Assembly: GCA_964415605.1 (NCBI GenBank)
Contig: CAYQBA010000090.1
Coordinates: forward strand, 1-19,409
Source of the DNA: UCB3 sp964415605
GTDB lineage: Bacteria; Chloroflexota; Anaerolineae; Epilineales; Epilineaceae
Length of the DNA: 19,409 bases
Reading direction: 5' to 3'
The notes under the pieces were generated by a model that was not told the origin of the DNA, searched no databases, and saw nothing but the letters and a program-made list of their open reading frames with translations. The translations under genes were made by a program, and so were the position numbers. Shown in pieces: positions 13,521 through 19,409 of this stretch (its first letter is position 1; every line of letters starts with the position of its first letter).

Positions 13521-14846
13521 CTACCGCGCGAGCGTCTGCGCTCGATCCGGCCCCACGCTGACCAGCGACACCGGGACGCCGACGGCCCGCTCGATCAGGG
13601 CGACGTAATCCCGGGCCTCCGCCGGGAGGTCGTCCCACCGCCGGGCGGCCGAGACGTCCGCGCTGAAGCCCGGCAGCGTCTCGTACACCGGCTCCAGGGC
13701 CTCCAGCACCGCCGACCGCGCCGGGAACGTGTCGAACGTCTGCCCGGCGTGGCGGTAGGCGGTGCACACCTTGAGCGAATCCAGGCCGGCCAGAACGTCG
13801 AGCAGCATGACCGCGATCTCGGTCGCTCCCGAGAGGCGGACCGCGTGCCGCACGGCCACCAGGTCCAGCCAGCCGCAGCGGCGCGGCCGGCCGGTCGTCG
13901 TGCCGTACTCGCGGCCCCGCTCGCGCAGGTGGCGGCCGACGGCGTTGTCCTGCTCGGTCGGCAGCGGGCCGCCGCCGACGCGGGTGGTGTAGGCCTTGAC
14001 GATGCCGACGATGCGCGCCACGCTCCCGCCCGGCACGCCCGCGCCCGGGTAGATGCCGAGCGCCGACGTGCTGCTGCTGGTGACGTACGGGAAGCTGCCG
14101 TGGTCGATATCCAGGAGCGTCCCGTTACCGCCCTCGAACAGCACCCGCCGGCCGTCCGCGAGCGCGGACTGCAGCAGCGCGTTGGTGTCGGCCACGTGCG
14201 GCCGCAGCCGGTCGGCGTAGGCGCCGAATGTCGCGGCGAGATCGTCGGGGTCGAGGGGCTCGAACGGCTCGCCGACCCAGCTTGCCAGCCCCGCCAGCAT
14301 GGCGTTCTTCACGCCGGCGATGTGGCGCAGGCGCGTGATCAGGGCATCCGGGTCGACGAGATCGGCCATGCGGATGGCCGTGCTGCGCAGCGCCTTGTCG
14401 GCGTAGCACGGGCCGATCCCCCGCCCCGTGGTGCCGATGGGCGCGCGATCCTCGGCCAGGGCCTGCGCCCGTTCCAGCCAGGCGTCGGTCTGCTTGTGGT
14501 ACGGCATGACGACGTGGGCGCGGTCGGAGATGCGCAGGTTGTCGCCGACGGCGACGCCCTGGGCGGTCAGGCTGTCGATCTCGGCGCACAGCACCTCGGG
14601 ATCGACCGCGACGCCGTTGGCGATGATGTTCAGCCGGTCCGGGTGGAGGATGCCGCACGGCACGAGGTGCAGCGCGTAGCGGCGGCCGCCGATGACCACC
14701 GAGTGGCCCGCGTTCGCGCCGCCGTTGAAGCGGACGACGACGTCGAAGCCCTCGGCCAGCAGGTCGACGATCTTGCCCTTGCCTTCATCGCCCCACTGCA
14801 TGCCGATGACGGCGGCGGTGCGGGCGGGTGAAGGCAAGGGCGGCAT
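13521..14846 (-). CDS. purA: Adenylosuccinate synthase
   Basis: A 441-residue enzyme (usual length about 430) that joins IMP and aspartate using GTP, the first step from IMP to AMP. The P-loop-like WGDEGKGK holds catalytic D20, and NAGHS holds H48. IGTTGRGIGPCYADK, VTSSSTSALG, the aspartate-binding TTTGRPRRCGWLD, and the C-terminal VSVGPDR are all present. Two normally strict motifs differ: FEGAQG is FEGGNG (N241 in place of the IMP-contacting Gln), and the guanine-recognition TKLD is MLLD (Lys replaced by Leu, Asp350 kept). The catalytic Asp is retained, unlike phage PurZ. The ATG at 14846 is 61 bp after the trx stop and has no strong Shine-Dalgarno; read-through from trx is likely. Confidence 0.93.
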   Translation of the reverse strand: MPPLPSPARTAAVIGMQWGDEGKGKIVDLLAEGFDVVVRFNGGANAGHSVVIGGRRYALHLVPCGILHPDRLNIIANGVAVDPEVLCAEIDSLTAQGVAVGDNLRISDRAHVVMPYHKQTDAWLERAQALAEDRAPIGTTGRGIGPCYADKALRSTAIRMADLVDPDALITRLRHIAGVKNAMLAGLASWVGEPFEPLDPDDLAATFGAYADRLRPHVADTNALLQSALADGRRVLFEGGNGTLLDIDHGSFPYVTSSSTSALGIYPGAGVPGGSVARIVGIVKAYTTRVGGGPLPTEQDNAVGRHLRERGREYGTTTGRPRRCGWLDLVAVRHAVRLSGATEIAVMLLDVLAGLDSLKVCTAYRHAGQTFDTFPARSAVLEALEPVYETLPGFSADVSAARRWDDLPAEARDYVALIERAVGVPVSLVSVGPDRAQTLAR

Positions 14847-14907
14847 GGGTCGGGGACCGGGTGACCGGGGCTGCGATGGCGTGCGGGAATGGGCTGACGG
14901 GTTGACG

Positions 14908-15252
14908 TCAGACCGTCGCCGGCGCCGGCGCGAGGTGCGGCTTGATGCGGGCCATCAGGCGCTCCTTCGGCTGGCCGCCGACGATGCGCTCGACCTCCTG
15001 GCCGCCGGCGAAGAGGATCAGCGTCGGGATGCTGTGCACCCCGTACACGCCGGCCACCTGGTTGTGGGCGTCGACGTCCATCTTGACGACCTTCAACACG
15101 CCCGCGTTGTCGCGCGCGATCTCGTCGACGATGGGCGCGATCTGGCGGCACGGGCCGCACCACTCCGCCCAAAAGTCCACCAACACCGGCAGGTCGGACT
15201 GGAGCACCTCGGGGCCGAAGGTGGCGTCGGTCACGGCGAAGGCGTTGCTCAT
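14908..15252 (-). CDS. trxA: Thioredoxin
   Basis: A 114-residue classical thioredoxin, a cytoplasmic disulfide reductase. The active site WCGPC is at 31-35, within VLVDFWAEWCGPCRQIAP, and the cis-proline loop is SIPT (about 74-77), followed by LILFAGGQEVERIVG. The start at ATG 15252 (MSNAFAV) is set by AGGAG eight bases upstream; the longer open frame to 15330 lacks any domain. The 5' untranslated region carries a 7-bp hairpin (15275-15293). It is the first gene of a likely trx-purA unit and is divergent from the E1 alpha gene. Numbering as trxA rather than a paralogue is by similarity only. Confidence 0.95.
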   Translation of the reverse strand: MSNAFAVTDATFGPEVLQSDLPVLVDFWAEWCGPCRQIAPIVDEIARDNAGVLKVVKMDVDAHNQVAGVYGVHSIPTLILFAGGQEVERIVGGQPKERLMARIKPHLAPAPATV

Positions 15253-15274
15253 TTCATGATCTCCTGACAAGGCA

Positions 15275-15293
15275 CCCGGCGGCCAGCGCCGGG
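15275..15293. repeat. Hairpin in the trx leader
   Basis: CCCGGCG (15275-15281) and CGCCGGG (15287-15293) are perfect arms around a 5-base loop, ending about 22 bases before the thioredoxin ATG on the minus strand. On the plus strand it is followed by AAGTTGTTTGG, so it could also stop plus-strand transcription. Confidence 0.5.
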
Positions 15294-15369
15294 AAGTTGT
15301 TTGGTTCGGCACGTGAGAAGATGGCGGCATGGGGCCCGTTCTTACGCCCTGCCCTCACCGGCGGCCGAA

Positions 15370-15399
15370 TTGTACCGAAGGGCGCCCGCTCCCTACAAT
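15370..15399 (+). promoter_or_regulatory. Candidate promoter for the E1 alpha/beta genes
   Basis: TTGTAC (15370-15375), an 18-base spacer and TACAAT (15394-15399). Transcription would begin near 15406, giving a leader of about 50 bases to ATG 15457 or 30 bases to GTG 15436. Confidence 0.5.
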
Positions 15400-15456
15400 T
15401 CTTCGCCTGCCCCGGGCCCCCCGCGGGCGACCGCCGTGCCGAAAGCGACCGCCGCC

Positions 15457-16419
15457 ATGCCGCTCAGCCCAGACGACCGCCGCCAGCTCTACCGCTACCT
15501 GTGCCTCAGCCGCGCCATCGAGGACGCGGCCTGGGCGCTGGCCGGCCAGGGGCGCCTGATCGGCCGGCTGTACACCAGCCACGGCCAGGAGGCCATCCCC
15601 GTCGGCGCCGCTTATGCCCTCGGGCCGAGCGACGTCATCGCCCCGATGTACCGCGACATGGGCATGCACCTGGTCCGCGGGGTCGCGCCGGTCGAGGTGT
15701 TCGCGCAGTACATGGGCAAGCGCGGCAGCAGCAACGCCGGCAAGGACAGCGGCCTCCACATCGGCGACATGGCGCGCGGCATCGTCGGCATGATCAGCGT
15801 CCTGCCGGACTCGCTGCCGGTGGCGGTGGGCGTCGCCCTGGCGTTCAAGCTGCGCGGCGAGCCGCGGGTGGCGTTGACGACGTTCGGCGAAGGCGCCGCC
15901 AGCACCGGCGCCTTCCACGAGGCGGTCAACATGGCGGCCGTCATGAAGGTCCCCGTGGTCCTCGTGTGCGAGAACAACGGCTGGGCGCTCTCGACGCCGC
16001 CCGAACGCGAGTTCGCCACGACGGCGATCGTCGACCGCGCCCCGGCCTACGGCATCCCCGGGGTGCAAGTCGACGGCAACGACGTCGAGGCGGTGCACGC
16101 GGTGGTCGCCGAGGCGGTGGCCCGCGCCCGTGCGGGGGGCGGACCGACCCTCGTCGAGTGCCTGACGATGCGGATGCGCGGCCACTCCATCATCGACCCC
16201 GCCGACTACGTGCCGCCGGAGCAGCTCGCGGCCTGGTCCGAGCGCGACCCCCTGATCCGCCAGCGCGACCGCCTCGTCGCCGCCGGCTTGTGGGACGACG
16301 CCCGCGAGCAGGCGCTCATGGCCGAGCTGCGCGCGGACGTCGAGGCGGCCGTCCATGCCGCCGAGGCGATGGCGGATCCCTTGCCCGAGGACGTGCACAC
16401 GGGGGTGTTCGCGGCATGA
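15457..16419 (+). CDS. 2-oxo acid dehydrogenase E1 component, alpha subunit
   Basis: A 320-residue thiamine diphosphate enzyme subunit that, with the beta subunit, decarboxylates a 2-oxo acid and passes the acyl group to a lipoyl E2. The TDP-binding motif spans GEG (144-146) to NN (173-174), with the run GEGAASTGAFHEAVNMAAV. The Glu in GEG and the following AAS resemble branched-chain 2-oxo acid dehydrogenases (BCKDH) more than pyruvate dehydrogenase. The phosphorylation-loop equivalent RGHSIIDPADYV is at about 241-252. I chose ATG 15457 because the family begins near LYRYLCLSRAIED; GTG 15436 is an alternative, and the open frame runs back to 15301. Its TGA overlaps the beta-subunit ATG (ATGA). 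Substrate assignment is uncertain. Confidence 0.92.
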   Translation: MPLSPDDRRQLYRYLCLSRAIEDAAWALAGQGRLIGRLYTSHGQEAIPVGAAYALGPSDVIAPMYRDMGMHLVRGVAPVEVFAQYMGKRGSSNAGKDSGLHIGDMARGIVGMISVLPDSLPVAVGVALAFKLRGEPRVALTTFGEGAASTGAFHEAVNMAAVMKVPVVLVCENNGWALSTPPEREFATTAIVDRAPAYGIPGVQVDGNDVEAVHAVVAEAVARARAGGGPTLVECLTMRMRGHSIIDPADYVPPEQLAAWSERDPLIRQRDRLVAAGLWDDAREQALMAELRADVEAAVHAAEAMADPLPEDVHTGVFAA

Positions 16420-17414
16420 GCACCGGGCCCTCCACGCGCACGCTGACCTACCACGAGGCCATCCGCGAGGCCTTGTGGCAGGCGCTGGAGGCCGACCCGG
16501 CCGTGTTCCTCCTGGGCGAGGACATCGCCACCTATGGCGGGGTTTACAAGGTGACCGCCGGCTTTCTCGAGCGCTTCGGCGCCGAGCGCGTCATCGACAC
16601 CCCGATCGCCGAGAACGCGATCATCGGCGCGGCCACCGGCGCCGCGCTGGTGGGCATGCGCCCGGTGGCCGAGATCCAGTTCGCCGACTTCATGGCGTGT
16701 GGGCTGGACCCGCTCGTCAACATGACGTCCACCATCCACTACCGCTGGGGGCAGCCCGTGCCGCTGGTGGTGCGGGCCCCCGCCGGTGCCACGTGGGCGA
16801 GCGCGGGCCCGTTCCACTCGCAAAGCCCCGAGGCGTGGTTCGCCCAGATCCCTGGCCTCAAGGTCGTCATGCCGGCCACGCCGGCGGATGCCAAGGGCCT
16901 GCTGACGGCCGCGATCCGCGACCCCAACCCCGTGATCGTCCTTGAGCAGAAGTACCTCTACCGCCGGCTCAGCGGGCCCGTGCCCGAAGGCGAGCATGTC
17001 GTGCCGATTGGCCAGGCCGCGATCGCCCGCGCCGGGCGAGACGCCACGCTCGTGGCGTGGGGCAGCATGGCGTTCAAGGGGCTCGAGGCCGCCCGGATGC
17101 TCGCGGCGAGCGACGGCATCGACCTCGAGGTGGTGGACCTGCGCTCGATCGTGCCGTGGGATCGCGCCGCGGTGCTGGCGTCGGTGGCGCGTACCGGCCG
17201 CGCCGTCGTGGTGTACGAGGCGCACCGGACGGCCGGCTTCGGCGCCGAGGTCGCGGCGACGATCGCCGAGGAAGCGTTCGGCGACCTCGACGCGCCGGTC
17301 ATGCGCCTGGCCGGTCTGGACACCCCCATCCCGGCGCACCCGGTGCTCGAGGCGGCTTACCTGCCCGACGAGCACGCCATTGCCGCCGCGGTGCGCCGGC
17401 TGGTGGCGTACTGA
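16416..17414 (+). CDS. 2-oxo acid dehydrogenase E1 component, beta subunit
   Basis: A 332-residue subunit forming an alpha2-beta2 E1 with the preceding gene. The pyrimidine domain shows LTYHEAIREAL, LLGEDIATYGGVYKVT and the catalytic Glu in TPIAE (62-66), then IQFADFM, the RAP..GATWASAGPFHSQSPEAWF loop, and LKVVMPATPADAKGL. The C-terminal transketolase domain has LVAWGSM, VVDLRSIVPWD and VVYEAHRTAGFGAEVAA. The length matches the family. The ATG overlaps the alpha-subunit stop by 4 bp, indicating coupling. No E2 or E3 gene follows, so the rest of the complex must be encoded elsewhere. Confidence 0.95.
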   Translation: MSTGPSTRTLTYHEAIREALWQALEADPAVFLLGEDIATYGGVYKVTAGFLERFGAERVIDTPIAENAIIGAATGAALVGMRPVAEIQFADFMACGLDPLVNMTSTIHYRWGQPVPLVVRAPAGATWASAGPFHSQSPEAWFAQIPGLKVVMPATPADAKGLLTAAIRDPNPVIVLEQKYLYRRLSGPVPEGEHVVPIGQAAIARAGRDATLVAWGSMAFKGLEAARMLAASDGIDLEVVDLRSIVPWDRAAVLASVARTGRAVVVYEAHRTAGFGAEVAATIAEEAFGDLDAPVMRLAGLDTPIPAHPVLEAAYLPDEHAIAAAVRRLVAY

Positions 17415-17439
17415 CCGACTCGGCCGAATCCTGATTGAT

Positions 17440-17468
17440 CCTGGCATGTGGATGGCAGGCGTGCCAGG
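17440..17468. repeat. Inverted repeat between E1 beta and the small membrane protein gene
   Basis: CCTGGCA (17440-17446) and TGCCAGG (17462-17468) are perfect arms around 15 bases. There is no T-run. It could end the E1 transcript or be an operator. A TACAGT -10-like box lies about 20 bases downstream, before the next gene. Confidence 0.4.
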
Positions 17469-17552
17469 CTGGCGGGGACTGGTGTACAGTATGACGGGCG
17501 CCGGTGTCGACTCCGCGGCACGGGCGCCGCGTTGGGAAGGAGGCCCAACCGC

Positions 17553-17942
17553 ATGCGCTACATGGACCGCATCCTGATCGGCGTGCTCCTCGTGATCGTC
17601 GGCGTGGTGTGCCTCTACATGGGCAGCCCGCAGCGCACGGGGGACTTCAACCCCAACCCGGCGCTCGCGTACGGGTTCACGCTCTTCTTCGCGCTGGGCT
17701 TCATCTTCATGGCCATGGGCCTCCTGGGCATGGAGGACGACTACCCGGCGTTCCTCAGCGGGTTCGTGCTGTTCTTCATCGTGGGCGGGCTCATCGCGGT
17801 GCTGCTCTACGTCAACGGCGAGGGCCAATGGCTGCTGGAGGACGCCGACGACCCGCGCTTCTGGCAGTACTGGGCCAAGATGGCGGCGCTGTGGCCGCTC
17901 AAGCTCGTCGAGATGGCGGGGTTCCTGGGCTACCACACGTAA
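17553..17942 (+). CDS. Small membrane protein of unknown function, three helices
   Basis: A 129-residue protein I do not recognise. The start at ATG 17553 is set by AAGGAGG nine bases upstream. There are three strongly hydrophobic segments, at about 6-24 (ILIGVLLVIVGVVCLYMG), 39-58 (including YGFTLFFALGFIFMAMG) and 68-88 (including FVLFFIVGGLIAVLLYV). An acidic, Trp-rich loop (WLLEDADDPRFWQYWAK) and a short amphipathic C-terminus follow. It lies 138 bp after E1 beta with a possible own promoter (TACAGT near 17486), so a role with the dehydrogenase is not implied. The 89-bp gap to the converging glycosidase gene holds only weak short inverted repeats. Confidence 0.8.
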   Translation: MRYMDRILIGVLLVIVGVVCLYMGSPQRTGDFNPNPALAYGFTLFFALGFIFMAMGLLGMEDDYPAFLSGFVLFFIVGGLIAVLLYVNGEGQWLLEDADDPRFWQYWAKMAALWPLKLVEMAGFLGYHT

Positions 17943-18031
17943 TCCAGAGGCATGCCGGCACGGCCGCAAAGCCGGTGATCGACGTCACCTCACGCTGAGG
18001 CGTCAGAGGCGACGCCAGCCGACCCGGGCCA

Positions 18032-19225
18032 TCATTCCACGGCCGCCAGGATCAGGTACAGCCCCTGGCCGTACGGCTTGATGCGGTCGGTCGGAATTTG
18101 GTTGTAGATCTCGATGCTCGGCGCGACCCCGGTGCCGGCCGACACCTGCGTCAGCGTGCCGTCCGCGGCCACCCGCGCGCGGACCGCCTCGCGCGTTGCC
18201 AGCCCGAACCGGCGGAAGTCCGGGTCGACCCAGCCGGCCGCTGCCGCGCGCAGCACCGCGGCGGCAATGGCGGCGCTGCCGGACGTCTCGAGGTAGAAGT
18301 CCGGGCGCGTGACGACGGTGCGCCAGAGGCCGGACGGGTCCTGCATGGCCAGCAGCCCACGGATCTGGCGCGCCAGCACGGCGATCACCTCGCGGCGCTG
18401 GGGGTGGTCCGCCGGCAGCCAGCGCAGGAGCTCGGTGGCCGCCAGCGCGACCCAGCCGTTGCCGCGGGCCCACTGGGCGCCCGACAGGTGGGGGAAGACG
18501 CCGGTCCGGAAGTCCGCCGCGTCCCAGCCGTGGAACCACCGCCCGGAGCGCGGGTCCTGCAGCCGGCGGGCGTGGGCCAGGTACTCGTCGACGGCCTGGT
18601 TGAGGCAGGCCGCGCAGTCGAACCGCGCGCCATATCGCGCCAGGAGCGGGACGCTGACGATCAAGGTGTCGTCCCAGAGCTGCCCGTCGACGTGGGAGAG
18701 GGTCCCTTGCACGCGCGGGGCCTGCTCCATGAGGTACGCGACCGAGCGGTCCACGACCGCCCGGTAGCGAGCTTCCGGGCGGTGATCGAGGAGCATCAGG
18801 ACCCCCCACGCCGGCGTCGTGTGGTTGGGATGGCCGATGGTGATGCCCTCCGCCAGGCGGGCGTCCGCCCACGCCGCCACATCGCGCAGGATGGCGGGGT
18901 CGCCGCTGGACTCGTAAGCGTGCATCAGCCCCGCGATGGCGATGCCGGCCTCCCAGTCCCACTGGCTCATCGCGTCGCCCGGCACGAGCATCATGGCCAC
19001 CGTGCGGTTGGCGACGCGCTTGGCGAGCGGATCGAGTGCGGCCATCGAGGCGTCTCCCATCGGCGCGGGGGCGGGCGCGCCGACCATCGCCGGGCTCGTG
19101 GCGGCGGGCGCAACCACCGCGCCGGATGGGTCCGCCGAAGCCGGCCCCGGCGCGAGCGCCGCCAGCAGCGCCGCCAGCGTGGCGGCGACCAGACCATGCC
19201 GGTTCGCGCGATGCGTGTCGTCCAT
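18032..19225 (-). CDS. Secreted GH105/GH88-type unsaturated glycuronyl hydrolase
   Basis: A protein of about 397 residues resembling YteR/RhiN-type hydrolases, which remove the unsaturated uronic acid left by polysaccharide lyases. An N-terminal signal peptide (basic ANRH, a Leu/Ala-rich core, ASA before DPSG) is followed by a Pro/Ala-rich stretch. Then comes an (alpha/alpha)6-barrel with WDWEAGIAIAGL, QLWDDTLIVSVPLLARYG (its second Asp matches the catalytic acid/base), WARGNGWVAL, LWRTVVTRPDFYLETSGSAA and the C-terminal KPYGQGLYLIL. I chose ATG 19225 with GGTGA six bases upstream; ATG 19240 would add five residues. There is no lyase or sugar transporter beside it, so it stands alone here. 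The substrate is unknown; rhamnogalacturonan-like glycans are one possibility. Confidence 0.87.
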   Translation of the reverse strand: MDDTHRANRHGLVAATLAALLAALAPGPASADPSGAVVAPAATSPAMVGAPAPAPMGDASMAALDPLAKRVANRTVAMMLVPGDAMSQWDWEAGIAIAGLMHAYESSGDPAILRDVAAWADARLAEGITIGHPNHTTPAWGVLMLLDHRPEARYRAVVDRSVAYLMEQAPRVQGTLSHVDGQLWDDTLIVSVPLLARYGARFDCAACLNQAVDEYLAHARRLQDPRSGRWFHGWDAADFRTGVFPHLSGAQWARGNGWVALAATELLRWLPADHPQRREVIAVLARQIRGLLAMQDPSGLWRTVVTRPDFYLETSGSAAIAAAVLRAAAAGWVDPDFRRFGLATREAVRARVAADGTLTQVSAGTGVAPSIEIYNQIPTDRIKPYGQGLYLILAAVE

Positions 19226-19311
19226 CCCGTTCACCCCCATGCCTCTTGGACGCTGGAGAAGTCCGGCGCGTTACACGTGGGGCGCGCGTCGCGCGCTGCG
19301 GCGGCGAGACA

Positions 19312-19343
19312 TGCAACGGCCCGCGCCGTGGCGGCGCGGGCCG
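19312..19343 (-). terminator. Terminator-like hairpin after tRNA-Ala
   Basis: Perfect 11-bp GC-rich arms (19317-19327 and 19333-19343) with a 5-base loop lie five bases 3' of the tRNA on the minus strand, followed by TTGCAT. The T-run is minimal. It likely ends the tRNA transcript. Confidence 0.6.
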
Positions 19344-19347
19344 GAAG

Positions 19348-19409
<62 letters not shown>

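Overview
The window is GC-rich DNA from a bacterium that is most likely an uncultured Chloroflexota (Anaerolineae or Ardenticatenia-like). The main clue is a secreted VWA protein whose Thr/Pro/Ser-rich linker ends in a YLPLALR-type motif, an arrangement common in that phylum. A candidate T-box leader, a complete ClpA/ClpS/Aat set and a tRNA without an encoded CCA also fit. This placement is inference.

Layout. Positions 1-3437 (+) hold the end of a surface-polysaccharide locus: an O-antigen ligase/polymerase-like membrane protein with C-terminal TPRs, cut by the window edge, and a Wzx-type flippase joined to it by a 4-bp overlap. Converging on it, 3373-6899 (-) is a compact N-degron proteolysis unit in the order aat, clpS, clpA. 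It holds the tagging enzyme, the adaptor and the unfoldase. The clpS-clpA gap is filled by five very short ORFs joined by stop/start overlaps. Next, 6981-9851 (-) holds two exported proteins of lower GC: a Cys-rich secreted protein of unknown function and a propeller/VWA lipoprotein-like protein.

The 661-bp gap at 9852-10512 is the most interesting stretch. It carries an exact match to the T-box core sequence, fused to a 21-bp perfect hairpin, with a promoter-like sequence about 300 bp upstream. No aminoacyl-tRNA synthetase or amino-acid gene follows; the next gene is surE, which has its own promoter-like sequence and a possible leaderless upstream ORF. surE overlaps a DUF1801 gene.

Positions 11663-15252 (-) encode an ALDH7 (antiquitin-type) dehydrogenase, a PurA with altered motifs, and thioredoxin. 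Divergent from these are the E1 alpha and beta subunits of a 2-oxo acid dehydrogenase (15457-17414, +), followed by a small three-helix membrane protein. The window ends with a secreted GH105/GH88-type glycosidase (-), and a tRNA-Ala(CGC) with its terminator, cut by the right edge.
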